Position numbers and translations under genes: made by a program | Shown: one piece after another, positions 35,301 to 46,852 of the stretch | How positions within the stretch are numbered: the stretch's first letter is position 1 | Layout: each line of letters starts with the position of its first letter | The notes under the pieces: generated by a model | What the model was told of the DNA's origin: nothing | The model's input: only the letters and a program-made list of their open reading frames with translations | Database searches by the model: none | Assembly (NCBI GenBank): GCA_033297075.1 | Contig: MU858057.1 | Coordinates: 372,001 to 436,000 of the forward strand | Source of the DNA: Rhypophila decipiens | Lineage: Eukaryota; Ascomycota; Sordariomycetes; Sordariales; Naviculisporaceae | Reading direction: 5' to 3' | DNA: 64,000 nucleotides

Positions 35301-36985
35301 GCAGTCGAAATGTGCATACTCGAGGGACGCTGGCTACCGCCTCTGGATGGCAGTACGTTGATCGCCGACAGATCACCTGGACTAGGAGTAACAGGAGATG
35401 GACGTTCCTGGAAGGACAAGGCCGAGGGTCCACCAATCGACCTTTGGCGCTGCCTCGTCAATGCCTGCAGAGTTGCCTCCTTCCGCAGTGAGTGGCTTGA
35501 ACGGCGCCGTCGGCCAGTGTGAGAATTGTGCAATGCGATACCCTTTCCGATATCTTCGTCCTCTCCAATCCTTTCCCTTTCTCGGTTGAATTTCTCCTTG
35601 AGCCTGTCGAGAGCGTCGCCCCTTAGGTGATTGGGAAGCTGTCGCGTCGTGTATTTGAGCATGTTTCTTTCTATCTGCAATACTTCGCCAGTCAAGCCTA
35701 GATACTGGTAGGCTGTTGCAAGGGTCACTCTCTGGAAGCGCGAGAGAATCACGTGAACAATATGCGCCGTCGCCTTTGGGTATATCCGAATCAGACGCCG
35801 GAACGCACTTGCGGGTATGATAGCTATTGTTGTGTCGACTGTAGCCCTTGCAATGATATCGGGGTGTGCTGAGCTCGTGGCATTTCTCTTTGGTACGGGT
35901 CTGCGAGGTCTCTTGGGCTCGGTCACGTCCAGTGACAATGGCGGGACATTATTTTGCAGTCCAAGAGAGTTTGGTATATTAGCTGTGTCGTGCTTCATGG
36001 ACCCGTCCAATTGCGGACTATTGGGAAACGACACGGGCATTTCCAGCGGTTTTCGGAAGTCTGCACTCAGGGGGTAAGTAGGAACAGCAACCGAGCTTCC
36101 TGTACCTGACCCGGGCTCCGAACTCTCGTCTTCTGGCTGACGCAGCTGGATGTCCTCGGTGAAGAGAGACATGATAGAAAACAGGGAAGACATGGGAGCA
36201 CCATTCCGAACCTCGGTTAGCAGCTGGTATCGTTGGTGCCCTGGTGTAAAAGACTCCTCCTCGCCCGAAGAGCACTCTGCCGACCCATCCAGACCACGTC
36301 GGCTGTCTCTCGAGGACTTGACGAAGATCTCGACGAGGCCATCCACGACCAGGCAGAACCCTTTCTCGTCCTCAAGATTGAGCGTCTCGCCCGCAATCAG
36401 CTTCCTTGTCTGCATGCTCCTCGTCAGTTCGTGAAATACAGACCGCTCGAGGTAGCCAAAAATCTTGATGGCGCTGAGGAATTCGTCGAAATAGCTCGCC
36501 AGGCCGGACTTGATACCTTCCTCCTGGGTGTCGGGAAAGAGGTCGATATCGGGTTCTTTGCGCTGGGGCTCAGGAGGAAGACGCGAGTACATGTTGAGAT
36601 AGCGATACCGCACAATCCAGGTAGCTGCGGCGAACAAGAGACCAATAATGACCGCCAGAGTTGTCATGTTCATGGTAACGGTCAAACTCGTCGAGAAGAA
36701 GGTATAGAGAAAGGTCGGGGTGGATATAGTAATGAGCTTGAGAGCATAGTATAAAATGGTAGACACCAGCTGCAGAACCCATAAGATGATTCTCCCAAAC
36801 AGGCCCAGCCAGGTATGGGAGCCCTGGTCTTGAGCAATATCAGTGCCGGTCTTGACGAGAGCGGCTGCGGAAGAGGACACGGAAGACAGAGCACCCGAAG
36901 GGCCCGAACCGTCTGGCATGGCTGACATGGGTTTTTGAGCGAGCGCGGTGCCGATGGTGGCGGCGAGAACACTGGCTGACTCCAT
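32335..36985 (-). CDS. NTE1: Lysophospholipase NTE1 (neuropathy target esterase family)
   Basis: ER membrane phospholipase B that deacylates phosphatidylcholine to glycerophosphocholine. Two exons: 36985-33766 and 33701-32335 with a 64-nt intron, 1528 aa, close to the size of other mould NTE1 proteins. The N terminus has hydrophobic segments ([19 protein letters not shown] and [18 protein letters not shown]). Three cyclic-nucleotide-binding-like domains follow, around [13 protein letters not shown], then [15 protein letters not shown], then [13 protein letters not shown] with [10 protein letters not shown]. The C-terminal patatin domain has the oxyanion loop GGGGARG (about 1228), the nucleophile in GGTSIGAF (Ser about 1258) and the catalytic Asp in [10 protein letters not shown] (about 1376). 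The start is the first ATG in frame (MESASVL); the frame upstream has only GTG. It shares a 1.3-kb divergent promoter region with SUI2. Confidence 0.95.
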
Positions 36986-38284
36986 GGTGTCCAAGGGGAG
37001 AGAGGGAGGTTCGGGATACCTCTCAGGGCAAGCCACCGAGGGTGTTTTGATAGCTTATGAGCCTGGGTTTGTCCGGTGACTCGTTCATGTGACTGTCCAT
37101 GTCAGAATCTAGTGACACTCGGCTGGAACAATCTCCATGGCAAATAGAGTTGGCAGATAGAGTTGTCAAAGAGAGAAGGCCAAGTAACAAATCGCACACA
37201 CGACTGACTCCCTTGTTTTACCGAACGTAGTGAAACTCCCTTTTGAAGGAATATGGTTTGCGTTGGCATCGGCACTAAAAACATTGTTCGGATCGCATTC
37301 CAAGCAGCAACTGGTCGTCCGTGACGTCGTTTGGCCGGGGTCTCGGTCTCGGCTCAGGTCCCGCAAGCCACAGCTTGTCCCCTGAACCCTGGTCAGCAGC
37401 CCACTGTTCTTTTTAGTGGGGCGACAGTGGACAGGCAACTCAACTTGAAGCAACATGATGTTCAGCCGCAAGTGACTCGAGGTACCGGTAGGCATTGAAC
37501 AGGTTAAGAAGACGAGGTTATGGTTTTTATAAAGCCATGGGAGAGTTCTCCAACGGACAGCAATAAAGAGGTACAGCTATATATGTTGTAGTAAAAATGT
37601 TCATGTAACAGCCTACAGAAGATTCACCCCATTGCGGCTCAACTAGTACAAAGGATGAGTCCAACATTTCTCATATCTCGGCCTACTAATACTGATACAT
37701 ATAATAATTCTCTTAAATATACGCAAAGGACCAAAAACACATCCAAGAAAGAAGCTTTCAAGGCCTATTCTTAAGTATGTGCCTCTCCAGCAGACACATT
37801 TATAATCCATGAGTCCTCAGTAATCCTCAACAAAGTTTGATTCACGCGCACAAGTACACGTAAATATCCCGTTCTTCCTCCCTTTTAAGACCTACCTGTT
37901 GGATCAAAAGGCGTTGACATTCAGAGTTCACACCCCATTTGTTTGGCCCCGTTACGGCCCAAGTCCTTGAGACGTGGGGCTGCCCCACCAATGATCCCCC
38001 ACCCCTCACTCAGCGCACCAGCCACAGCCCACTTTCTTGCCTCAACTCCAGGTAATATTTTGGAAATTGACTTCGCCAGCCGACCAGTGACTCCTACGAG
38101 TAAATTCTCCGCCCAACGTACCCCCCACCACACCTCGAGAATTAAAGAGTGTTCTGTCGAGACACTTGCGCATCCAACGGTCCAACACACGCATTGATCG
38201 TTGATTTCCGACTCTCAACTACTTCCCGTTTCCGTCGCTCGATCGAATTCGTTGCCCCGCCTGGGAAAGGCAGCCACCGCAAGC
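36986..38284. other. Divergent promoter region between NTE1 and SUI2
   Basis: 1.3 kb. No gene recognised. It holds both leaders. The 37500-37900 part is AT-rich, and the last 300 bases before SUI2 are CT-rich. Confidence 0.5.
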
Positions 38285-39410
38285 ATGGCAAACATGTCGT
38301 ACTCCAACTGCCGTTTTTACGAGGAGAAATACCCCGAGATCGATTCGTTCGTCATGGTCAACGTCAAGCAGGTACGTATGGCGCACAGCAAACCTCACGC
38401 CCAAAAATGGAATGCGACGGTACTGACCACCAGTACTAGATCGCCGATATGGGAGCCTATGTCAAGCTGCTCGAGTATGACAACATTGACGGAATGATCC
38501 TGCTTTCGGAACTCTCCAGGCGGCGTATCAGAAGTATTCAGAAGCTCATCCGAGTCGGTCGCAACGAGGTAGTCGTTGTTTTGCGTGTCGACAAAGAAAA
38601 GGGCTACATCGATCTCAGCAAACGTCGAGTTTCCCCCGAAGACATCGTCCGGTGCGAGGAGCGCTACAACAAGAGCAAAATCGTCCACTCCATCTTGAGA
38701 CACGTTGCAGAGAAGACCTTGACCCCGATTGAGAAGCTCTACGAGACGATAGGCTGGCCCTTGAACAAGAAATACGGCCATTCTCTCGACGCCTTCAAGA
38801 TCTCGATAACGTATGTGCTCTGAGCCCTGGTAAAAACGGTCGCCATGTTGACAGGTCCTTGTAGTAACCCTGACGTCTGGAACGGCATCGAGTTCCCCAA
38901 CGAGCAGTCGGCCGAGGAGCTCAAGTCGTATATCGGCAAGCGTCTGACCCCCCAGCCCACCAAGGTGCGCGCCGATTTGGAGGTCACCTGCTTTTCGTAT
39001 GAGGGAATCGATGCTATCAAGACAGCTTTGCGCACTGCCGAAGCCAAGAACACGGCCGACACACAAGTCAAATGCAGACTGGTCTCTCCCCCTCTTTATG
39101 TGTAAGTGCCCCGTCTGCCTCTTGCCTCCCTGACAAAAAGCGCTGACCGGTTCATTTGTGCAGCTTGACCAACACTTGCCTTGACAAAAATGCCGGTATT
39201 GCGAGATTAGAAGAGGCCATTGTCGACATCCGAAACAGCATCAAGGCTGCTGGCGGCCAGCTTGTAGTGAAGATGGAACCCAAGGCTGTCACGGAGTCTG
39301 ATGATGCTGAGCTGCAAGCTCTCATGGAGAAGCGCGAGCGCGAGAACGCCGAAGTCAGCGGTGATGAAAGCGTCAGTGAATCTGACGACAACATCCCTGA
39401 GACCGTCTAA
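38285..39410 (+). CDS. SUI2: Translation initiation factor eIF2 alpha subunit
   Basis: Alpha subunit of eIF2, target of stress kinases. Four exons: 38285-38371, 38440-38810, 38865-39101 and 39164-39410 with introns of 68, 54 and 62 nt, giving 313 aa. The S1 domain is intact with [19 protein letters not shown]; the first Ser of LSRRR is the regulatory phosphosite. The helical domain ([14 protein letters not shown]) and the C-terminal alpha/beta domain ([19 protein letters not shown]) follow, ending in an acidic tail ([11 protein letters not shown]). The first ATG (38285, A at -3, G at +4) gives [15 protein letters not shown]. The second (38294) gives the family-typical [15 protein letters not shown] and puts the phosphosite at the canonical Ser51 after Met removal. 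Either start is possible. Confidence 0.96.
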
Positions 39411-40008
39411 AAAGCGCTGGCTTAAACTGGAGATCAAAATGGCGTTGGTGGTATTCGTAGACGCATAGCAAAATGAAAGTCAGGCCTTATAAAAATTCAC
39501 TCCACGTCTTGAAACTATTCTACCGGCCGCGGAACCTTTTCTTTTGGTGCATCTTTTGTCCTTCTTTAAGATTCAATAGATAGGTATCTTATCCGCGTAT
39601 TATTTGCCGTACATAGGCCTATTTTATTCATTTCACCCCTCATTTTTCGACCCAGTTGCACCCTCTTCTAGGGAGGCCGCTTAGGGACATGATTGTTGAG
39701 AAAATGGGGCCTTGGGAAGCCATCATACGCCCTCGAGATCTCCCTTTGGACTATTTAACATCCTTAATAACTATATTCTTTGTCATTGCAAGCTCGGATG
39801 TATTCGTTGCCGTACAATGGTGTGTTGGGCTCCAGCATTAAGCAGTTCCCTTATCGATAACAGCTGGAGCTGTGTTTGACAAGGTCCCACTTGACAGTAC
39901 ATGTGGTGAGTGAGCTCCTGACCTTGGCGCATCTCACTGTTTGTGAATCTCAACTCACCTCATGATCGCAGCGATTTACAGTCGCGCAACGTCTTTCCCA
40001 CTCAACCA
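39411..40008. other. Intergenic between SUI2 and IMP2
   Basis: About 600 bp. No independent gene is seen. A possible 5-base first exon of IMP2 is at 39901-39905 (ATGTG followed by GTGAGT). Confidence 0.4.
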
Positions 40009-40649
40009 ATGGCCCAATGGGGCAGCGCAGGCAAGAACATTAGAGGCTTTTTCGGCCAATTCACACACCGGCTCATTGGCTACTCGACATGGGTTCCTCC
40101 CTTGATCATGTTCAACATGTATGTGGCTGAGCTCACTACCATCAGCGGACCTTCCATGTACCCCTTCTTCAATCCACATTACAACGAGTCACTGCGGAAA
40201 GATGTGGTCCTAGTCAAGAAGCATTATATGATGGGACGATTGAAACGCGGCATGATTGTCATTTTCTGGTAAATCTTCTTCGCCTTGGGTCCTGGCTTCG
40301 TTTTCGTCCTTTCTGTCTCTCCGAGGCAAAGTTTCTGACTGGTGCACACCCTGATAGGAACCCGTATAAACCAGAAAAGAAAACCTGTAAGAGGATCATC
40401 GGCCTGGAGGGCGACGTGATTCGGACTCGTCCCCCTTACAAGTACCCCGAGATTATCGTGCCAGAGGGCCACGTCTGGGTGGAAGGAGACGGTGACAACT
40501 CGCAGGACAGCAACACCTATGGGCCAATTTCAGCGCGCCTGATCGCGGGTGAGGTCTCGCATATCGTGTTTCCTTTCAACCGGGCAGGACCGGTCAAATG
40601 GTGGGAATATCCAGGACGGCGAGGTGGTATCTTTAGCAGCTCGTCCTGA
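40009..40649 (+). CDS. IMP2: Mitochondrial inner membrane protease subunit 2 (IMP2-like)
   Basis: S26-type signal peptidase that trims sorted proteins on the outer face of the inner membrane. Two exons: 40009-40268 and 40358-40649, 89-nt intron, 183 aa. A hydrophobic segment (WVPPLIMFNMYVAEL) precedes the catalytic Ser in ISGPSMYP (S49). The Lys general base is in TCKRIIGLEGD (K98), just past the intron. The box GDGDNSQDSNTYGPIS is the family's conserved C-terminal signature. DSN..GP and the long form point to IMP2 rather than IMP1. An upstream alternative start exists: ATGTG at 39901, a 66-nt intron with GTGAGT donor and GCAG acceptor, and 14 extra residues ending at the present Met. Confidence 0.87.
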
Positions 40650-41199
40650 GAAGAACAGAGCTCTCGCATGCAATAATCGGGGCTTGCTGTAGGCTCCTTG
40701 GCATGATGTAAATGCCGTGTATTTGTGTACGGAGTATAATCCCGGTCATTTACACCAGTACATATTACTTCTTTGATTGTATATAAAGGGACCAATGTCC
40801 AACAGGGAGAAAACGAAAGAATTATCAAACTTTATTCCAGCAGGAACCTTGTTGTCGCAGTGACAAATAACCATGCACAGGTCAGTAAGACAGTACTCGT
40901 ACATGGAACGTGCATATCCGTGTATTGGATACGGAAAAGTGAAAACGGTAATTTGCCAATTGGTGATAAGAAAAAAGTTTGGGGGTTTGGAGCTAGTGTG
41001 TGGAGCTTGGTTGGCAACTTGCATGTGGCTCGACCGTCATCCCAAAATTTGATCTCGGAATCCTGGTTTCTATGATTTTTGGTCCAACAGTTTGGTATGC
41101 GCCGCCCCGAATTATAAAGCTTGGGTTGCCTCAAGAGAGCATTTGTTCGCAACCCAAGCGGCCGGACCGGCCTCATATTTTCTTAGCCAGAGAACGGCG
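40650..41199. other. Intergenic between IMP2 and the mitochondrial carrier
   Basis: 550 bp, 3' flank and promoter of two co-oriented genes. One TACGGAGTA copy at 40728. No gene seen. Confidence 0.5.
40728..40736 (+). repeat. TACGGAGTA nonamer
   Basis: Exact copy 79 bp after the IMP2 stop, in GTGTACGGAGTATAAT. It lies within the likely IMP2 3' UTR. Confidence 0.7.
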
Positions 41200-42564
41200 A
41201 TGGTTCTAGGCGGTTCCGACATCGCCGACACGCTCGTTACGTCTTCTCCGGCGCTCTCGTCATCACCGACCGCTCCGTCCTTGTCGCCCCTGCAGTCGTC
41301 GTCTGCATTTCCTCCGGCGCATATTGACGATGGACTATTCGAGAAACCGGACCTTCTCCCGCCTCTTATTATGCCATCGGAATCGAAGCAGAAGATGAAG
41401 GGCCAGGAAGAGGAGGAACACCATGGCCGCGCGCCTTACTTGCATGTACGTTTGGTCCAAACTACCCTGGCGTCGGTCGGGATAGACGGCTGACTTTTCC
41501 TCACACAGACTATGCTTGCAGGAGGACTGGGCGGTACCTGCGGTGACATGTTGATGCACTCTCTCGATACAGTCAAGACGCGGCAGCAGGGCGACCCACA
41601 CATTCCACCAAAATATACCTCTTTAGGGTCCTCATATTACACCATCTTTAGGCAGGAAGGCATAAGGCGCGGTCTGTACGGCGGGTGGCTCCCAGCGCTC
41701 ATGGGTTCTTTTCCCGGAACAGTATTGTTCTTCGGGTCCTACGAGTTCAGCAAGCGACACATGCTCGATTATGGCGTACAACCGCATCTAGCCTATCTGG
41801 CCAGCGGCTTCATCGGAGACCTCGCCGCGTCGATTGTCTATGTGCCATCCGAGGTCCTCAAGACTCGTCTTCAGCTTCAAGGGCGACACAACAATCCTTA
41901 CTTTGCTTCGGGCTATAATTATAGGGGAACGAGGGACGCAGTCCGGACAATCGTTCGAAACGAGGGGTTCTCGGCGTTATTCCACGGCTACGGGGCCACG
42001 CTTTATCGCGACCTCCCATTCTCGGCATTGCAGTTCATGTTCTACGAGCAGGGCCAGAGTTGGGCGCGCCAGTGGCAAGGAAGCCGGGACATAGGGTGGC
42101 AGCTCGAGCTCTTGACGGGAGCTGCAGCGGGAGGTCTTGCCGGTACCATGACCTGCCCGCTGGATGTGGTGAAAACGCGACTTCAGACACAGCTTCACCC
42201 CGAGGCACTGGCAGCGACAGCTCAGGGATCAGGGGCTACAAAACTCGGTGCCGTCACCAACAAGGACGGCCAACCTCGGCCGTCAAGCGAAAGCGCATCA
42301 CAAAAGCTCCAAAAACGATTAATATCCACGTCCTCGCCGTCTACTCATACGCCCAAGCCAGGAGCAGTAAACTTGGACACATCCTCCGTCATCACGGGAC
42401 TGAAGATAATATACAGGACCGAGGGTGTGGGGGGCTGGTTTCGGGGAGTCGGTCCGCGAGCTGTATGGACCAGCATCCAGAGCGGATGCATGCTGTTTCT
42501 GTACCAAAAGATTTTGCGCACGTTGGAGGTGTACATGCCTCAGGAGCGACAAGAGCTTGCTTGA
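41200..42564 (+). CDS. Mitochondrial carrier family protein (SLC25), YMR166C/Mme1-like
   Basis: Six-helix inner-membrane transporter. Two exons: 41200-41445 and 41509-42564, 63-nt intron, 433 aa. The first ~75 residues are a Ser/Pro- and Glu-rich extension absent from minimal carriers. Three repeats carry HSLDTVKTRQQ, VPSEVLKTRLQ and CPLDVVKTRLQ, with the matching RRGLYGGWLPAL, FSALFHGYGATLYRD and VGGWFRGVGPRAVW segments. The first signature has His in place of Pro. A hydrophilic insertion (LHPEA... to about TPKPG) sits in repeat 3, between the signature and TEGVGGWFRG. LAGGLGGTCGDMLMHSLDTV resembles the yeast YMR166C group, linked to magnesium export. That substrate is inferred from resemblance only. 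Confidence 0.9.
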
Positions 42565-43387
42565 TGGGCGATCCCTTCTCTTTTCATTGACTAACACACT
42601 CGCAGAAAGCGAAGACCAGCGGCCGGATGCATTATATAACTGTATATTACTTGTGCTTTACTACTTGGAAGGCGGATTTGATAACGAACTTGTCCAAGAT
42701 GGAGGGAAGATACCAACGCACCCCTCTCTTTTGGCGTATGTTCGAGGTGTGTCTTGTTTGAACAAGTGTCATGTGACGGCGTTTAGGGGCTCGGGAACTG
42801 GATAGATCCTATGTCGGTGTATACTATTACTGAGCAATAGAAATTATATCATAGATGACGACAAAGATCTTGTCACATTCTTCGAGCAAGGATATCGGCA
42901 TGGTCTTAAACGATTGAAGCGTAGTATCATGTAGCGCAGTTCCAGGTACTGGGACCGTGTCAAAACTTAAAGCATTCGAATGCCATCCATTATCATATCA
43001 TTTCGTGGATATGCTTATATGTGGTATATGTACTGCTTTGTGGGATAAGATATTGGTACGGAAATTCTGTATTCCATACCAAATCGAAACCGTGGTAATC
43101 AGTATGTACCTCCCTGGCCCGAGCTCCCTCCCCATAGTGCTGCATGAGTCGACGCTGGACCGAGCTTCGCTAAACCCACCTGCAGCAACTCCTCCGGCAG
43201 CAATTGACCTCAGAGGCTCAGGAATTTTAGGTCGTACGAGCGAGCGCAAAATCGTGGCCGCCAGCTTCCGTGCAAAAACAGAAACCGAAACCGACCTCGA
43301 TCCAACAGCCTCGACGACCGACCCTATCCCGACCCAAAGAAATGATTGGAAAAAGGCCGACATGAAATCGAGTCCTCAACACGGGTC
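42565..43387. other. Intergenic upstream of the PPR-like gene
   Basis: About 820 bp, AT-rich in 42800-43100. I see no gene, repeat or RNA. Confidence 0.5.
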
Positions 43388-46300
43388 ATGTCGTCGCCGC
43401 TTCCCGTCCCCTCCAAAGCTGCCCTGAGGGCACTTAGGGGCTTGGTTCTGGGAACTTCTTGCACTCTGGCCCTGATCACCGAGGACCGACGGCGACGCAT
43501 CGACCATGCCCTCAAGATTCTCGAGAACGGCGAGAGGGTCAAGGCAGCTAGGAGCTACCGCGCTGGCGGCGGGGAACAGCTGTTTGCTCTGGAGCACGGG
43601 GAACCCTCGCTTGATCTGACCTGTTTCCGCTTGCATGGGCCTGTCCCGCGACCGCCCGTTGATGGATCGCCTGAATTGCTGCAGGACCGGAGAGTACGGG
43701 CGCGGAAACGACGAGACGATATCGCTGCGGCTCCTGAAGAGGATATTGTGGGACCGGAACAGTCCCCCGGTAATGTTGTTTTGGCGGGCGAGTCGAATCG
43801 CCAACCAGCTGCGGTGGTGGTGGCGGCTTCTGACCCTTTTGCCGTGCTCTGCGATGGGACAGGCGAGTCAAACTCCCGTCCTCCTCCCTCGAGAATATCT
43901 AGTACGCCAGATTGGGGAGTTAAGGGTGCCGAACAGCGTGGTGAAAATGTGGCCCGGGCGGGTTCAAATCGGAAGCGGACGGCGAAAAGCATTGCCTGGG
44001 CAGCCAAATCTCCCCATAAACCCAAACCAGCAGCGGCGCCTTGCCCAACCATCCGAAAGTACGCGTTCCCAAGCAATGGCAGGATTGGCGCCATGATCAA
44101 CGAAGCGTGTGCCTCTGAAAGTCTTGGCGAAATCACCGGCGCCGTTCAACATGTTCTCTCGGCGTACAAGGCCGGCGTTGCCCCTGGTGTCGAGGACAAG
44201 GAATGGGTCACAGCGTGCGCTTTACTCTGCCGAGCCTGTCAGAAGGTGGGACGCCTCGGGGACGCCACCAAGCTGCTCACCCAAGTGCTTCAGAACAAAG
44301 TAGACGAAGAGACCTACTTTGCCTTTGATCCACTCTCCCTGATCACCTCGTTACTAAAGCAAGTCTCGTCGTTGGAAGACCCGGAGACATGTCGCGAAAT
44401 CATGGATACCTGCGTTGCACTGTTCCTCCCCAGATTCGCCCAACAGACACAGAGAAAAAGCCAGCAGCTTTTTGACCTCGGAAAGGCGCTGATGAAGAAC
44501 GAGCTCAAGCTAGATCGACTTCTACACATCTTCGATCTCTACCTACGATGTGTCCACGTCGCAGCAGAAGAACAATGCCACCTCAGCGGGTTCACAGGGT
44601 GGGTGATTGACAATATGCACCAACGAGGCGGGTACAAGACTGCTGTCCGCTTATTCTACAGCAGATACGTGAACATGTCGCCTGGGGCTGCGTCCATGGA
44701 TAAATTATGCGGAGTGGTGGTCAATTGTGTCGAAGCAGCGCACAACTATATGCCCGAGAAGGTCCTACGGGCCATGATCAAGCTGTCTGAATCGTCGGGC
44801 AAAAAACTACGGGCGGATTGGGTCATGAGATTGCTCACCTCTCACTGGAAAAGAGAAAAATCACTCGAAGAAGTCGAGGGCCTCTTCAACGAGCTCGCCG
44901 CAGTGGGATTCGACAAGCTCATGTTCAAACCCCACGCCATCTGCCGCGTCATGGTAGAAATAGCCCTCGAAGCAGGGGATACCGCCAAAGTAGACCATTA
45001 CATTGTGCAGGGAACCTCGCTCGACCCAAACTTTGCGAACCATCCCTCCTTGATGGGTGCACTGGCACTATTCGATGCCAAAATCGGAAACTGGGAAGCT
45101 GTCAAACGGTGCTTTACAAAAATGGACCACATAATCAGCCATCTCCCGGCGACATGCCCGGCGACACGCCGGCTGGCAATCAAAGGAGCCAACAAGGCAC
45201 GAAGCAACGCGTTTGTTCCCATTCTCAAGATCTACGCAGAAGAACATAGCATCGCCGAGACGGAGGAGTTTCTCAAGCTGTATATTGACCGGCTGGGGGT
45301 ATCTTTGTCGCCCTTCATGGTCCCCCTGGTAGCAAAACATTACGCTGCCCTGCGAGACTTTCCGGCCTTATCCAAATGGCTTCTCTACTGTGCTAGTGCC
45401 ATACCTCAAGTCACGCCTGAATTCGGAAACGCCATTCTGGCTAGTTGCCGTGGTGCAAATATGCCTTTTTTTCGGTTGAGATCCCTCTTCCACAAGTTAA
45501 AAGAAATCAACCCCAATGCTGTGGATCGTATTAGCGAGCGGATCATGCTCAATTCTGCGATTTCGGCCTCGACGGGCGGACGAATTGCGTCTAGGCGGAT
45601 CAGATTGTTGGGTATCGATTCACCTTCACGAGCAACAGCAGCATACTTTGCGCGAAAAAGGAGATGCGCCTCGGAGCAAGAGGTCCGCCTGTCGATGAAG
45701 TCTTTGCTAACCCGTGGTCGGCCCGGCGAGGCACTGCGCGTGTATAAGCGGGCGTTGCACCTCGGTATGCCGGAGAATGTGCGCTCTTTACGGCTGGCTG
45801 TGCTCGCGCAACTGCAGTATGCCAAGTTTGGGCGGAGTAATGATGTGTGCTTTAAACGGGCCTGGGATCTCGTGGCTGCTGCGCAGGTTCGGGGGTGTGA
45901 GGTCGATCTGGCGGCTAATTTGCTTTTGGGCAAGCAGTTGAGGGTTCTTCTCCCTAACCGCTTCAGGGAGCAGCAGGGTGCGACGGCGCGGCATGGGGAA
46001 GAGGTGTTTGAGTTTATAAAGGACGCGCTGAGAAAGTGTGAACAGAGGGGAATTGTGATTGACGATAGGATGTTGAATCAGGCTGGGTTGACGTGTTTGG
46101 GGCAGCAGCTGGCCAGGGGCGCCCTGTTGTTTGCTGAGTTGGCTGCTGAGCGGGTCGGCCTGGGACCGTGTTATAATTCGATGAATTTTAGGGTCTTTAT
46201 GCTTGCTTATGCGGACCTGTTTGATGTTGAGGGACTGAGGGAGTCGGTGGAGAGGGCGTCCGGGTCGAGTTATTGGGAACAATGGGGCTGTCGCGAGACG

Positions 46301-46852
46301 TTGAGGCTTGCGAGGGTCAGGATGATGTTGTCGAGACGGGCTGGGGATGTTGCGAGTGAGAGGAGGCTTTTTGCGGACGGGATTGTCAAGGAGGCGAGGG
46401 AGAGGGTTGTGCACGCTAGGGGGGACTTGAGAGAGAGGAGGGAAGAGTTTGAGGGGTTTGCGTTGGAGATAATGAGGGAGGCTGCTGGTGCGGCTGCGGT
46501 CGATACCAGCACCGCGCAGCGTGAGCTTGTCGGAGGTGATGATCTGCCGGGACTTGGAGGAACAGAGCAGGACGAGCAGCAGGATTGGTTGCTGGAGGCG
46601 CTTGACGGGTCGGGCAAGCTTGCTGAGGCCGCACCAGGCAAAGACGAGAGTGCTGGTGCTGGTGCTGGGGCTGGTGAGAATTTGCATCCTTCCCCTTCGC
46701 CGGTCATCGTCTCTCCCGCCCGCGTCGGCCCGGTCAAAAAGGTCTATTATGATCCATCGGTACCGCCCGCTGTTTCTGCGACGCCCCTTGTTCACGAGTC
46801 TATTCCGAAAAGAGCCTTGTTAAAAGAGTCTGTTCTAAAAAAGGAGGGATAG
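43388..46852 (+). CDS. Large PPR-like helical-repeat protein, probably mitochondrial
   Basis: 1154 aa, single exon, ATG giving MSSPLPVPSKAALRALRGL; the frame upstream of it has only a TTG. Residues 1-60 are basic and Ala/Leu-rich (SKAALRALRGLVLGTSC, then EDRRRRIDHALKIL), compatible with a matrix-targeting start. After a disordered stretch (about 70-245) comes a long run of helical pairs (about 250-960), such as DKEWVTACALLCRACQKVG and NWEAVKRCFTKMDHI, in the style of fungal pentatricopeptide proteins that bind organelle RNA. The C-terminal ~130 residues are charged and Gly/Ala-rich. PPR membership is judged from helical pattern; individual 35-residue units could not be scored. A role in mitochondrial RNA handling is inference. 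Confidence 0.75.
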   Translation: MSSPLPVPSKAALRALRGLVLGTSCTLALITEDRRRRIDHALKILENGERVKAARSYRAGGGEQLFALEHGEPSLDLTCFRLHGPVPRPPVDGSPELLQDRRVRARKRRDDIAAAPEEDIVGPEQSPGNVVLAGESNRQPAAVVVAASDPFAVLCDGTGESNSRPPPSRISSTPDWGVKGAEQRGENVARAGSNRKRTAKSIAWAAKSPHKPKPAAAPCPTIRKYAFPSNGRIGAMINEACASESLGEITGAVQHVLSAYKAGVAPGVEDKEWVTACALLCRACQKVGRLGDATKLLTQVLQNKVDEETYFAFDPLSLITSLLKQVSSLEDPETCREIMDTCVALFLPRFAQQTQRKSQQLFDLGKALMKNELKLDRLLHIFDLYLRCVHVAAEEQCHLSGFTGWVIDNMHQRGGYKTAVRLFYSRYVNMSPGAASMDKLCGVVVNCVEAAHNYMPEKVLRAMIKLSESSGKKLRADWVMRLLTSHWKREKSLEEVEGLFNELAAVGFDKLMFKPHAICRVMVEIALEAGDTAKVDHYIVQGTSLDPNFANHPSLMGALALFDAKIGNWEAVKRCFTKMDHIISHLPATCPATRRLAIKGANKARSNAFVPILKIYAEEHSIAETEEFLKLYIDRLGVSLSPFMVPLVAKHYAALRDFPALSKWLLYCASAIPQVTPEFGNAILASCRGANMPFFRLRSLFHKLKEINPNAVDRISERIMLNSAISASTGGRIASRRIRLLGIDSPSRATAAYFARKRRCASEQEVRLSMKSLLTRGRPGEALRVYKRALHLGMPENVRSLRLAVLAQLQYAKFGRSNDVCFKRAWDLVAAAQVRGCEVDLAANLLLGKQLRVLLPNRFREQQGATARHGEEVFEFIKDALRKCEQRGIVIDDRMLNQAGLTCLGQQLARGALLFAELAAERVGLGPCYNSMNFRVFMLAYADLFDVEGLRESVERASGSSYWEQWGCRETLRLARVRMMLSRRAGDVASERRLFADGIVKEARERVVHARGDLRERREEFEGFALEIMREAAGAAAVDTSTAQRELVGGDDLPGLGGTEQDEQQDWLLEALDGSGKLAEAAPGKDESAGAGAGAGENLHPSPSPVIVSPARVGPVKKVYYDPSVPPAVSATPLVHESIPKRALLKESVLKKEG

